From Sutcliffiella horikoshii (GTDB lineage Bacteria > Bacillota > Bacilli > Bacillales > Bacillaceae_I), in assembly GCA_001636495.1 (NCBI GenBank), contig KV440964.1, positions 2,682,666-2,746,665 on the forward strand: 64,000 nucleotides of DNA, read 5' to 3'. Below the pieces are notes generated by a model. The model saw only the letters and a list, made by a program, of their open reading frames with translations. It was not told the DNA's origin and did not search any database. The translations under genes and the position numbers were made by a program. Shown one piece after another: positions 51,117 to 59,908 of the stretch (position 1 is the stretch's first letter; each line of letters starts with the position of its first letter).

Positions 51117-51905
51117 ATGTATTATCCTACAAACATGTATCATTATCCATATTTTTACAACGAAAACCATGCAAGAAATAATTACTGGATGTATCCTAAT
51201 GCTTATTACCAAAACTACTTCCAGAACGGTTTCAGAGCAATTGAATTAAAGGACTATGGGCCAAATCCTTTTGCAGAAGATATAAACGAACTCACGTTGC
51301 AAAATAATACGTTTCGTACCGCTTTATGGACGGGAACACATTTTCAAATCACTTTAATGAGCCTGAATCCTGGAGAAGATATCGGGTTGGAAATGCATCC
51401 TGATGTGGATCAGTTTCTGCGTTTGGAACAAGGGCAGGGAATGGTTCAAATGGGAGAGAGCAAGGATAATCTAACGTTTGAGCGAATGGTATCAGATGAC
51501 TATGCCATAGTGATTCCCGCCGGTACCTGGCATAACCTGACCAATACAGGTAATACTCCGCTTAAGCTTTACTCGATTTATGCTCCTCCAAATCATCCTT
51601 TTGGAACGGTTCATGCTACCAAGGCCGATGCGGAGGCGGCGGAGGCAGCGGAAGAGCATGGAGAAGGAACCCCTGTTATTGATGGAAAGACACCGGATGA
51701 ATGGGTCCAGTACACAGAATTCTTGGTTAAGGAAGGGTTAGAGGATGTGAAAAGAGGAATAAATGCTCTTCACATTTTACAAGAATTCGTCCTGATGGGG
51801 GTTCTTGTAGGAAAAGGTTATTCGCCTCAAAAAGCATATGAGACCGTAGAGGAATGGGAACGAACTGGAGTATCCAAGCTTCTTCAACAAAGCAAAAATA
51901 TGTAG
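51117..51905 (+). CDS. Cupin-domain protein with aromatic N-terminus
   Basis: A 262-residue protein. The first about 38 residues are Tyr/Asn/His-rich (MYYPTNMYHYPYFYNENHA), as in spore coat and surface proteins. A cupin core spans about 65-155: FQITLMSLNPGEDIGLEMHPDVDQFLRLEQG with metal-type His and Glu, then PAGTWHNLTNTG. An Ala/Glu-rich linker and a helical tail follow. A spore-coat link is suggested by composition only. TTAAGGGGTTGGTGG precedes the ATG. It ends at a strong terminator. Confidence 0.7.
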   Translation: MYYPTNMYHYPYFYNENHARNNYWMYPNAYYQNYFQNGFRAIELKDYGPNPFAEDINELTLQNNTFRTALWTGTHFQITLMSLNPGEDIGLEMHPDVDQFLRLEQGQGMVQMGESKDNLTFERMVSDDYAIVIPAGTWHNLTNTGNTPLKLYSIYAPPNHPFGTVHATKADAEAAEAAEEHGEGTPVIDGKTPDEWVQYTEFLVKEGLEDVKRGINALHILQEFVLMGVLVGKGYSPQKAYETVEEWERTGVSKLLQQSKNM

Positions 51906-51911
51906 CATAAA

Positions 51912-51942
51912 AAAACGGCACCGTCTCAAACGGTGCTGTTTT
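51912..51942 (+). terminator. Terminator after the cupin gene
   Basis: AAAACGGCACCGT pairs with ACGGTGCTGTTTT (one G-U) around a 5-nt loop. Confidence 0.85.
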
Positions 51943-51998
51943 CCATGCCAGTCCTGAAGGATTCTTACAGGTTTTTTACATAGTGGAGCATAAATCGA

Positions 51999-52139
51999 TC
52001 AATCAATCAGATCGTCCAAGCGGCGGGCTACTCTCTTGATGATTTTCTTGGCCATTTTTGCTCTTCTTTCCAAGTAATCTTCGCCCTCTTCGATCAGGTT
52101 TTCCCCTAACCTTGTCACAAAACGGTAATAACGTAACAT
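51999..52139 (-). CDS. Small charged helical protein, 46 residues
   Basis: An ATG at 52139 opens 46 codons ending in TGA. GGGGGTG lies about 8 nt upstream. The protein is mostly one or two amphipathic helices, with an acidic segment (GEDYLEER) and then a strongly basic segment (AKMAKKIIKRVARRLDD). It has no membrane helix. It could bind nucleic acid or a membrane surface; it resembles no family I know. It lies downstream of the DUF3307 gene on the same strand, with about 115 bp between. Confidence 0.5.
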   Translation of the reverse strand: MLRYYRFVTRLGENLIEEGEDYLERRAKMAKKIIKRVARRLDDLID

Positions 52140-52256
52140 GTTGGTCACCCCCTTTGTTTCTATCATATGAAAGTTGATAGAATTGGACAGGGTGTTTACC
52201 TGCTTTCTAGTATTTTTTTAAAATCTACTAATATAAAAATTGAGTTTTCATATATA

Positions 52257-53123
52257 TTAACCGAATAACACAACTTTCAAGATAACTCCATAAATGATGG
52301 CCAATAAGAAGGAGGTCAGGGTTCCCAGCAGAAAATACTCTGCCCAATCGCGGTCATCCATCTGCTTGAACCGGGTAAGGGATTTCGCAGCAACAATGAA
52401 CCCGACTGCATGAAAGGAGCCCATGAGGATCAATGCGACCACCAACAACCTTTCCAAATAGCCGATTACTTTACCTCGCGAAAGATCCTGGTGTTTCATC
52501 ACCATGTAGGTATATTCTTCCGACATGTTTTTTTCACTATTGGGGCTGACGGCTAAATCGCGCAAGGTGTATTTACCTTCGAATAAGGAGATATGCTTGG
52601 TCAGGGATCCCAGCATGATACGAATTAGGTGTCCTGTTACCGTGGTACAGAGGATGAACATGATTAGGATAAACAACAGACTGTTTGCAAGCCCTAGCTC
52701 CGGCTGTACTCCTTCTACTAATTTCAATGTTAACAGCAACTGTTGAAGCAATTCATTCAAATCTACCTGTAAAGCAAAATAGCAAACTGCTAAAATAGTA
52801 ATGACATGCAAGACCTGATCACCTATGAACAGTCCCAGATTCCAAGCGTTTCTCTGGGACCATCTTGCACCATTCTCCTGTAGGACAATTTTTGAAAAAT
52901 CAATAATTCCATGAAAGATCACCAGGAGAACGGTGGGCATTACCACTTCATTCAAGAAATTCTGTCCTTGGATGAAAAACAGGATGCAAAGGGATAGGAA
53001 CATAATTACCGCGTGGTGGGATAGGTGAAGCTTGAAATATCTTCGTTTCTCCTTCACCATTTTTTCTGTCTGAAGATAAAAATCAGCTACCAAATGGGCT
53101 AAGATAAGGCACAGGACAATCAT
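52257..53123 (-). CDS. DUF3307 multi-pass membrane protein
   Basis: A 288-residue protein beginning with the DUF3307 signature LILAHLVADFYLQTEKMVKEKR, followed by a HLSHHAVIMF segment with paired His and several membrane helices (about 8 hydrophobic segments to the C-terminus). DUF3307 proteins are usually encoded next to SatD-like proteins, as here: the SatD gene ends 24 nt upstream, on the same strand, so the two form an operon. Function unknown. AGGAGC lies before the ATG. Confidence 0.8.
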   Translation of the reverse strand: MIVLCLILAHLVADFYLQTEKMVKEKRRYFKLHLSHHAVIMFLSLCILFFIQGQNFLNEVVMPTVLLVIFHGIIDFSKIVLQENGARWSQRNAWNLGLFIGDQVLHVITILAVCYFALQVDLNELLQQLLLTLKLVEGVQPELGLANSLLFILIMFILCTTVTGHLIRIMLGSLTKHISLFEGKYTLRDLAVSPNSEKNMSEEYTYMVMKHQDLSRGKVIGYLERLLVVALILMGSFHAVGFIVAAKSLTRFKQMDDRDWAEYFLLGTLTSFLLAIIYGVILKVVLFG

Positions 53124-53147
53124 TTAAACCGCTCCTAACTTTCCAGT

Positions 53148-53894
53148 TCACGAAGAGATAATAGTGTTGATATTCTGATGAAGCTGGTTTCTTATCGTTT
53201 TTGTCAATTCTTTTGTGATATGGTTCGGATAGTTCCCTATCGTTTTCGCTTCGATTTGATCTAGTGTTTCCTGGATGGTTTTAAGGGTTTTCAATATTAT
53301 CTCACAATTCCCTTTCTTGTAGTGGCTGGAGATAGTAGATGGAGACTTATTTACTAGTCCTGCTATTGCTTTTTGCTCATCGAGTATGGCGAAAAGCTTC
53401 GTGATCAAATGCTGTAGCGCAGTTTGTTCGCTCATTAATTTATGCTGGTAAGCTAATAACAAGTTTGCCATGTCCAATGATTCGCTTGGCATTATCTCAT
53501 CCTCTGGTAACAACAGCATGGATGGCCTTTGAGAAGAAAGCTTTATTTTTTCATTCGCATTCCGTGCAAGACCCATTAATGGATGGTTCCATTTGTCCAG
53601 ATCAATATTCTTAATATCATCCTCAACGATACCAAAGGTAATACCAAAATAGGGCGGCTGTTCTCTGTGCTCCCAAAGTTGGCTGATATAAAAAGCAACC
53701 GTATAGGCAGTAGAATAGTGGTCGAATATCCCGACAATCTCGTCACCAAGACGATGCTTCACTTTTGTATTAGGCAAACCTCTTGTCCATTTTTTTGTAA
53801 TACTTTCCACTTCCTCGAGATAACCCGTTATTTCATTCCAGTTCTTTGTAGAATTAGTAACATCCATTATGAATATGGAGATCGGCTTTTTCAT
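53148..53894 (-). CDS. SatD-family protein with C-terminal helix-turn-helix
   Basis: A 248-residue cytoplasmic protein. The N-terminal half (IFIMDVTNSTKNWNEI, HRLGDEIVGIFDHYSTAYTVAFYISQ, GITFGIVEDDI) has a cyclase/GGDEF-like core pattern with LGDE at the metal-site position. The C-terminal part contains AIAGLVNKSPSTISSHYKKGN, a helix-turn-helix. This pattern matches the SatD family. It may regulate its own operon through the palindrome upstream at 53980. AAAGGATTG lies before the ATG. First gene of a two-gene unit with the DUF3307 protein. Confidence 0.7.
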   Translation of the reverse strand: MKKPISIFIMDVTNSTKNWNEITGYLEEVESITKKWTRGLPNTKVKHRLGDEIVGIFDHYSTAYTVAFYISQLWEHREQPPYFGITFGIVEDDIKNIDLDKWNHPLMGLARNANEKIKLSSQRPSMLLLPEDEIMPSESLDMANLLLAYQHKLMSEQTALQHLITKLFAILDEQKAIAGLVNKSPSTISSHYKKGNCEIILKTLKTIQETLDQIEAKTIGNYPNHITKELTKTIRNQLHQNINTIISS

Positions 53895-53979
53895 TTATTC
53901 ACAATCCTTTCTAACGCCCCTACATGATAGTATCTTCATTCATTGTATTTCAATTCGACTATTTAATCAACATACAAGA

Positions 53980-54001
53980 AATTCGATAGATTAATCGAAT
54001 T
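53980..54001. promoter_or_regulatory. Palindrome upstream of the SatD gene
   Basis: AATTCGAT and ATCGAATT form a perfect 8-bp inverted repeat with a 6-nt spacer, 86 bp before the SatD start. A half-like AATTCGAC lies at about 53952. The place and symmetry fit an operator, possibly for the SatD helix-turn-helix. Confidence 0.4.
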
Positions 54002-54139
54002 ATAGATAAGTAGACAAAAAAGTCAAATTTTTAAAGAAATATAGAATACAAGCTAGAAGGTTTACAACCGTGTCCAAAAAAGTTATCATAGCAACTAATA
54101 TAAATTCCGATAAAAACAATAGGATAAGGTGTGATTAGG

Positions 54140-55402
54140 ATGGAACATACAACTATAACAACCGGACATGCAATGGACCGGGAAAAACCAAAAACGACCA
54201 TCGTAACAAAGTTAAACCCTATACAGAAACCATTTTTAACACTTGGATTGGCAGCAGGTATCCTATTACTGGTTGCGATAATCGCTACCACTGATTGGGT
54301 ACAGGGAACTCTCTATATAATAGGGGTGGCACTTGGTATGACGCTGTTGCATGCCAGGTTCGGCTTCACTTCTGCATTCAGACGACTGATGTCTGTCGGT
54401 AATGTTCAAGGCTTGCAAGCACATATGCTGATGCTTGCTGTGGCAACAACCTTGTTTGCCATCATTTTAAGTACTGGTTTCAGCTTTACAGGTAACACTC
54501 CTGCAGGGTATGTATCTCCTGTTGGAATAAGTGTACTTGTAGGAGCCTTTTTATTTGGGATCGGCATGCAGCTCGGGAGTGGCTGTGCATCAGGAACTTT
54601 ATATTCAGTCGGTGGGGGATCTTCCTCCATGATATTAACACTACTATCCTTTATAGTAGGTTCTGTTATCGGAGCTTATCACTTTACGTTCTGGATGGAA
54701 GATACTGCAGCACTTCCGCCAATTTCCCTTGCAGAGTCGACGGGCCTTGGCTTCTTTGGAGGTTGGGCTGTTCAAATGGTACTATTCGCAGGTATCTATT
54801 GGATCACCGTACAGATTGCCAAGAAAAAGAAGCCGCCTCATATGAAACCTTTAGCCACAACGACAGGTTGGAAAAAGGTAGTTCGAGGTTCTTGGCCATT
54901 ATTTGCGGCTGCCATAATACTGGCTCTGTTAAATGCCCTAACGTTGGCAGTACGCGGCAACCCTTGGGGCATCACCTCGGCATTTGCCCTTTGGGGAGGA
55001 AAGGCCCTGATGGCAGTAGGGGTAGACGTATCAAACTGGGGGTACTTCGCTGGGGAAAACGGAGAGGCCTTGACCCAGACTGTGCTGGCGGATTCCACAA
55101 GTGTGATGAACTTTGGGATCATCCTCGGGGCATTCATTGCAGCATCCGCGCAAGGTACCTTTAAACCTAAGAAAATAAAGCCCGGCATAGCAGGGGCCTC
55201 TATTGTCGGAGGCCTGCTGATGGGGTACGGGGCAAGGCTTGCATTCGGTTGTAACATCGGAGCATATTTCGGTGGCATAGCGTCCTTCAGCTTGCATGGT
55301 TGGGTCTGGATGGTCATGGCCATGCTTGGAACACTCTTGGCTCTATTTATACGGCCAATGTTCGGATTGAAAAACCCTAAGCCAACAGATTCAGTGTGTT
55401 AA
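54140..55402 (+). CDS. YeeE/YedE-family (thiosulfate-type) sulfur transporter
   Basis: A 420-residue, 10-or-more-helix membrane protein. The two conserved cysteine motifs are GMQLGSGCASGTLYSVGGG (about residues 145-160) and LAFGCNIGAYFGGIAS (about 370-385), which line the pore in TsuA-type thiosulfate importers. The middle cytoplasmic loop (KKKKPPHMKPLATTTG) separates the halves. AAGGTG lies 9 nt before the ATG at 54140; the GTG at 54131 is less well placed. No tusA-like gene follows. It is a single-gene unit with a strong terminator. Confidence 0.85.
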   Translation: MEHTTITTGHAMDREKPKTTIVTKLNPIQKPFLTLGLAAGILLLVAIIATTDWVQGTLYIIGVALGMTLLHARFGFTSAFRRLMSVGNVQGLQAHMLMLAVATTLFAIILSTGFSFTGNTPAGYVSPVGISVLVGAFLFGIGMQLGSGCASGTLYSVGGGSSSMILTLLSFIVGSVIGAYHFTFWMEDTAALPPISLAESTGLGFFGGWAVQMVLFAGIYWITVQIAKKKKPPHMKPLATTTGWKKVVRGSWPLFAAAIILALLNALTLAVRGNPWGITSAFALWGGKALMAVGVDVSNWGYFAGENGEALTQTVLADSTSVMNFGIILGAFIAASAQGTFKPKKIKPGIAGASIVGGLLMGYGARLAFGCNIGAYFGGIASFSLHGWVWMVMAMLGTLLALFIRPMFGLKNPKPTDSVC

Positions 55403-55410
55403 CTATTTTA

Positions 55411-55443
55411 AAGCGACTCGGAAGCCGGGTCGCTTTTTTTTTT
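55411..55443 (+). terminator. Terminator after the YeeE/YedE gene
   Basis: AAGCGACTCGG pairs with CCGGGTCGCTT with a 3-nt loop and a run of ten T. Confidence 0.9.
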
Positions 55444-55709
55444 GAGAGAAAATAGGATAAGCCTGGAACGAACCAAATAAGTCTAATTATCAAGACCTCG
55501 GGAAATAAAATCAAGAAAATTATTCAAGTTTTAAACAATCATTATTTTAGAAAAGTATGGGATTGCAACTGAGTTAAGTTGGTGTTATTTCACAAAAATA
55601 ACGAAAGTATTTAGTGATAAAAAATTTCCCGAACGCTGAAAAATGTCAAAATACATAGAATATTGAAGGCGGTTATTATAAAATAGGAAGAACTCAGGAG
55701 GAGATCTAG
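55444..55709. other. AT-rich upstream region of the two-component system
   Basis: No gene seen between 55403 and 55709. An inverted repeat GTTATTT/AAATAAC with a 5-nt spacer lies at 55584-55602. No promoter with good hexamers and spacing is clear; TTATAAAAT at about 55675 may be a -10 element. Confidence 0.4.
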
Positions 55710-57317
55710 ATGAGACTGAATAATAAACCTGTACGTCTGCAAACGAAGATAATTATCATGATTGTGACGTTACTCATCAGTATTATCGTGTTAATATGTG
55801 GCGTGTTTTTTTATCTGGAGATGAAAGAACTCAAAATAAATACAGGCAACCGCGCTCTTCAGATGGCCAACATTATATCGAGGATGCCAGAAGTATTGGA
55901 AGCAATGGAAACGGATAACCCAAGTGTGAAACTACAACCTTTAGTATTAGAAATGCAAAACGAGATTGACGCCCAATTTGTGGTGATTGGAAATACGGAA
56001 GGCATACGATATACCCATCCTGATGCAGATAAACTTGGACAACACATGGTAGGTGGGGATAATTCCAAGGCTTTGGTAGAAGGGGAGGCGTACATATCGG
56101 AGGCAACGGGGTCACTTGGATTATCTATAAGAGGGAAAGCCCCTATCATCTCGGAAGATGGAAGAATCCTCGGGGTGGTATCAGTGGGATATCTTATGGA
56201 AAATGTAAAAAGCCGGATGGAAGAAAAGCTGTTGGAAATATTGTTGATAGCTTTGCTGGCAATTAATATTGGAGTGGGTGGAGGATATTTGCTGGCCAGA
56301 AACATACGGCAAGATACACTCGGTCTGGAACCACATGAAATCGCTTCCTTGTACCGAGAAAGAAATGCGATCCTCCAATCTGTCAAAGAAGGAATCATAG
56401 CCGTTGATTCTGAAGGCTACATCACCATGGTTAATCCTTCAGCTCTTGAAATATTAGAGCTAGGGGAACAAGAACTGATACATAAACGAATAACCGACAT
56501 TGTGCCCGATACCGATATTCTGGAGGTTGCCCGGACAGGACATGCACAGGAGAACAAAGAAATATATTTGTTTAATAAAGACATCATCGTTAATAGAATT
56601 CCTATTTTGGAAAGAGAAACCGTCGTAGGAGTGGTCTCGAGTTTCCGTGACAAAACAGATATGAAAAAGTTACTTCATACACTTGTTGAGGTGAAGAAAT
56701 ATTCGGAGGAGCTGCGAGCACAGACCCACGAATTTACAAACAAGCTTTATGTTATATCAGGCATGCTGGAATTAGGAAAATATAAAGAAGCTTTAGAGTG
56801 GATTCAATCAGAATATAAGGTTCACCAAGAGCAAAATGATATTCTCTTTGATAGAATTAAAGACGAAAAAATTCAGGCGATCCTGCTTGGGAAACTTGCT
56901 GTCGCTTCCGAAAAAAAGATACTACTTCAGCTTGATGAGGGAAGTTCGGTTCAAGAGGTTCCTTCTAATATAGGATTTTCCAGTTTAGTGGCCGTTGTAG
57001 GGAATCTGCTAGATAATGCCATGGAGGCAGTGGAGCAAAAAGAGGACGGAATCGTATCCTTTTTTGCTGTCGATTATGGTAACGATCTAATCTTGGAGAT
57101 AAGCGATAATGGGCCAGGTATTCCTGCTGGAACACTAGACCATATATTCAGGAAGGGATATAGCACAAAACAAGAACATCAACAAAGAGGATTCGGACTG
57201 GCTATAGTGAAAAAAGAGGTAGAACAGCTGGGAGGAACGGTTGAAGTTCAAAGATCCCCGGATCACACCACGGTCTTCACTGTTTACCTTCCAAAGAACG
57301 AGGGGGTTGTAGCATGA
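55710..57317 (+). CDS. CitA/DcuS-type sensor histidine kinase
   Basis: A 535-residue membrane kinase. Transmembrane helix 1 (about 15-36), an external PASTA-free PAS-type sensor domain (about 40-170; IRYTHPDADKLGQH is the carboxylate-binding loop), transmembrane helix 2 (about 175-196), and a cytoplasmic PAS domain (about 215-310). The kinase part has His340 in AQTHEFTNKLYVISGML, N box NLLDNAMEAV (about 418), and GPGIP and GFGLAI. The sensor layout is that of citrate, malate and tricarboxylate sensors (CitS, MalK, DctS). Gene context next to tctCBA supports a tricarboxylate ligand. Stop overlaps the regulator start by 4 nt. Confidence 0.9.
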   Translation: MRLNNKPVRLQTKIIIMIVTLLISIIVLICGVFFYLEMKELKINTGNRALQMANIISRMPEVLEAMETDNPSVKLQPLVLEMQNEIDAQFVVIGNTEGIRYTHPDADKLGQHMVGGDNSKALVEGEAYISEATGSLGLSIRGKAPIISEDGRILGVVSVGYLMENVKSRMEEKLLEILLIALLAINIGVGGGYLLARNIRQDTLGLEPHEIASLYRERNAILQSVKEGIIAVDSEGYITMVNPSALEILELGEQELIHKRITDIVPDTDILEVARTGHAQENKEIYLFNKDIIVNRIPILERETVVGVVSSFRDKTDMKKLLHTLVEVKKYSEELRAQTHEFTNKLYVISGMLELGKYKEALEWIQSEYKVHQEQNDILFDRIKDEKIQAILLGKLAVASEKKILLQLDEGSSVQEVPSNIGFSSLVAVVGNLLDNAMEAVEQKEDGIVSFFAVDYGNDLILEISDNGPGIPAGTLDHIFRKGYSTKQEHQQRGFGLAIVKKEVEQLGGTVEVQRSPDHTTVFTVYLPKNEGVVA

Positions 57318-58003
57318 TAAAGGTTGCGATTGCAGAAGATGACTTTCGGGTAGCAAACATCCATGAGCAATTTATAAAAAAATTGGAAGGCGTACAAATG
57401 ATTGATAAGGCTCTTAATGCCGCTCAAACGATAGAGCTTCTTGCTAAAGGGGAAACCGACCTTATCCTCCTGGATAATTATATGCCAGATGAATGCGGGG
57501 CTGCACTTCTTCCTGCCATTCGGGAGAGATTCCCTGAAGTGGACGTCATCATGATAACGGCTGCAACAGAGAAGACGGTGGTAGAAGCCTCTTTGAAGTA
57601 TGGCGTGGTAGATTACCTGATCAAGCCGGTTACCTTTGAAAGGTTTCAACATGCCATTAAAAGCTACCTTGAAAGAAAAGCCTTTATTCAAAAGAATGAA
57701 TCGTATAATCAAGCGATGATAGATGAGTATTTTCATAGAAAAGATTTGTCTGAGGATGAGACCGAAAAGACACCACTCCCAAAAGGAATTGACCAGTTAA
57801 CCTTGGGGAAAGTGGAAAAACTGCTTCTTTGCAATTCCGGAAATGGTTGGACAGCTGAACAAATAGGGGAACAGATGGGGGCATCGCGGACAACGGCAAG
57901 GAGATATCTTGAATACTTAATATCTATGGATAAAGCAAAAGCTGAGTTGGAATATGGTATGGTAGGAAGACCTGAAAGAAAATACTATAGTATAGGAAAA
58001 TGA
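57314..58003 (+). CDS. CitT/DctR-type response regulator
   Basis: A 229-residue regulator with a receiver domain (1-120; Asp9-Asp10, phosphorylation site Asp54 in LLDNYMPD, Lys near 103 in YLIKPV) and a C-terminal DNA-binding domain (about 160-225; TLGKVEKLLL, EQIGEQMGASRTTARRYLEYL). This is the CitB/DctR layout. It is coupled to the kinase (ATGA overlap). The expected target is the downstream tctCBA operon. Confidence 0.9.
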   Translation: MIKVAIAEDDFRVANIHEQFIKKLEGVQMIDKALNAAQTIELLAKGETDLILLDNYMPDECGAALLPAIRERFPEVDVIMITAATEKTVVEASLKYGVVDYLIKPVTFERFQHAIKSYLERKAFIQKNESYNQAMIDEYFHRKDLSEDETEKTPLPKGIDQLTLGKVEKLLLCNSGNGWTAEQIGEQMGASRTTARRYLEYLISMDKAKAELEYGMVGRPERKYYSIGK

Positions 58004-58007
58004 GACA

Positions 58008-58625
58008 ATGGAACAGTTAAAGGTATTTAATAAGGATAGACAGTATATAGGCATTGCATCGAGAGATGAGGTACATCTAATGGGCCTCTGGCATGAAACT
58101 TTTCATTGCTGGATAATGGCAGAGATAGACGGCAAGGAGTATCTCTATTTTCAATTGAGAAGCCAGGAGAAGAAGGATTATCCTGGCTTATTAGACATAA
58201 CAGCGGCCGGGCATCTGTTATCCCATGAAAAAGTGGAAGATGGTATCAGGGAGCTAGAGGAGGAAATAGGCATTTATGTCGCCATGGATGAAATGACTTA
58301 CCTTGGTATCATTCCTTATGAGAAGGAAATGGAAGGCTTTATCGATAAGGAGCATGCACATGTGTACTTGCTGAAGAGGAACATCCCTTTTGACACATTC
58401 AGCCTGCAAGAAGAAGAGGTGAGCGGGATTTTTCTTGTTCCATTCGATGATTTTTACCGGCTTTGGTTTGGGATTGAACAGTATATGTCAATAGAAGGTA
58501 TGCAGGAAGAAGAGAACGGTGAAAGAGTAAGAATTTCCATGAGAGTGGACAAAGGGATGTTTGTTCCGCACAGCGATTCCTTTTACAGGGCAACATTAGA
58601 TGCCATAAAGTCGAAAGTGAAGTAG
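58008..58625 (+). CDS. Nudix hydrolase (isopentenyl-diphosphate isomerase-like)
   Basis: A 205-residue Nudix protein. The Nudix box is GHLLSHEKVEDGIRELEEEIGI, that is GX5EX7REUXEEXGU. The beginning WHETFHCWIMAEIDGKEYLYFQLRS resembles the idi-type Nudix subfamily that includes short isomerase-like enzymes, but the substrate cannot be told. It begins 5 nt after the response regulator stop, so it may be co-transcribed with the two-component system. A terminator follows. Confidence 0.85.
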   Translation: MEQLKVFNKDRQYIGIASRDEVHLMGLWHETFHCWIMAEIDGKEYLYFQLRSQEKKDYPGLLDITAAGHLLSHEKVEDGIRELEEEIGIYVAMDEMTYLGIIPYEKEMEGFIDKEHAHVYLLKRNIPFDTFSLQEEEVSGIFLVPFDDFYRLWFGIEQYMSIEGMQEEENGERVRISMRVDKGMFVPHSDSFYRATLDAIKSKVK

Positions 58626-58638
58626 CTGCATATTATTA

Positions 58639-58686
58639 AGAGGTTGTCCTTAGGATTAATAGTCCAAGTGGCAGCCTCTTTTTTAT
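58639..58686 (+). terminator. Terminator after the Nudix gene
   Basis: AAGAGGTTG pairs with CAGCCTCTT (one G-U), with a branched loop and TTTTTTAT tail. Confidence 0.6.
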
Positions 58687-58750
58687 AGAGATTTCCTTCC
58701 CCGTGAACATAATGAACAAAATAACCTCTATTTCTTTTATGCCGTTTATA

Positions 58751-58767
58751 TTGTAAACGGTTACATT
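58751..58767 (+). promoter_or_regulatory. cre (CcpA) site before tctC
   Basis: TTGTAAACGGTTACATT is a full match to the cre consensus WTGNAARCGNWWNCAWW. A TACAAT-like -10 lies at 58783, with the site over the -35 region, so CcpA would repress the transporter. Similar double control (two-component activator plus CcpA) is known for Bacillus citM. Confidence 0.8.
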
Positions 58768-58864
58768 TATGTGAATATTCTTTACAATCACTTACAAGAC
58801 AAGGCTCCAAACAAATGAGCCAAATCTAATAACAGATAACAGCAGCAAAGGGGAGTATTTAAAA

Positions 58865-59878
58865 ATGAAAGTTAAAATGAAGAAGAAGGCAGGTATAGTC
58901 GGATTGACCTTATTGTTATCTTTTACAGCAGCTTGTTCCAGCTCAACAGGAGGAACCAATCCGGATGGTACCTGGTCTCCGCAAAAACCGATTGAAATGG
59001 TGGCACCGGCCGGGGCAGGAGGAGGCTGGGATACGACTGCAAGGATGGCAGCTCAGACATTTGAGCAGGAGGAATTGATTGATAAAAGAATGCCAGTAGT
59101 AAATAAACCAGGTGGTGGCGGTGCAGTTGCATGGTCCTATATCGCAAAGAAAGAGGGAGACGCTCATCATTTATTTGTTTCTTCCCCTCCATTATTATTG
59201 GTGCCGTTGAATGGGCAGTCAGACAACACGTATGAGGATTTCACACCGATTGCAAATGTTATCGCAGACTACGGTGCTTTTGCTGTAAGGGCCGATGCAA
59301 AATGGAACAATTTAAATGAGTTATTTGAAGATATGAAAAAAGATCCAGCCAGCATCACGGTTATCGGAGTTTCATCACCAGGAAGCATGGATCATATCCA
59401 GTTCGTCAAAATAGCTAAAGCAGCAGGCGTAGATATCAGCAAAATTAAGTATGTTTCCGAACAAGAGGGGGGAACATTGACAGCACTGCTTAATGGAAGT
59501 GTGGATGTCTATTCTGCTGGCACAGCAGAAACAGTGGAGCAGGTGAAAGCAGGGAAGATCAAGGTTCTTGGCATAACAGCAGAGGAGCGTCTTGAAGGGG
59601 AGGTACTCTCAGACTTCCCAACTGCCAAGGAACAGGGGATTGATGAAACATTCGTCAACTGGAGAGGGTTCTTCGGGCCACCTAACATGGATGACGCGGC
59701 AATCAATTACTATGTGGGAAAATTCACAGAATTGAACGACTCAGAGGCATGGGATGCAATTAGAAAAAAATACGGCTGGAATGAGCTATTCATGACAGGG
59801 GAGGAATACCAGGAATTCCTCCAAAAAGAGAATGAAGAAATGCAGGCTTTGTTGGATGAATTGGGTCTTGGAAACTAA
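58865..59878 (+). CDS. tctC: TctC tricarboxylate-binding lipoprotein
   Basis: A 337-residue solute-binding protein of the tripartite tricarboxylate transporter. Lipobox TAACSSS (Cys24). GAGGGWDTTAR (about 54-64) and NKPGGGGAVAW (about 79-90) are the family ligand-binding blocks; GSPGSMD-type segment GVSSPGSMDHIQ follows. It captures a di- or tricarboxylate outside the membrane for TctAB. AAAGGGGAG precedes the ATG. The gene ends about 300 bp before tctB, separated by a GC-rich element in the loop of a stem. Confidence 0.9.
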   Translation: MKVKMKKKAGIVGLTLLLSFTAACSSSTGGTNPDGTWSPQKPIEMVAPAGAGGGWDTTARMAAQTFEQEELIDKRMPVVNKPGGGGAVAWSYIAKKEGDAHHLFVSSPPLLLVPLNGQSDNTYEDFTPIANVIADYGAFAVRADAKWNNLNELFEDMKKDPASITVIGVSSPGSMDHIQFVKIAKAAGVDISKIKYVSEQEGGTLTALLNGSVDVYSAGTAETVEQVKAGKIKVLGITAEERLEGEVLSDFPTAKEQGIDETFVNWRGFFGPPNMDDAAINYYVGKFTELNDSEAWDAIRKKYGWNELFMTGEEYQEFLQKENEEMQALLDELGLGN

Positions 59879-59908
59879 AGATTAATAGATGGATCCGCTA
59901 GCCTTAAA

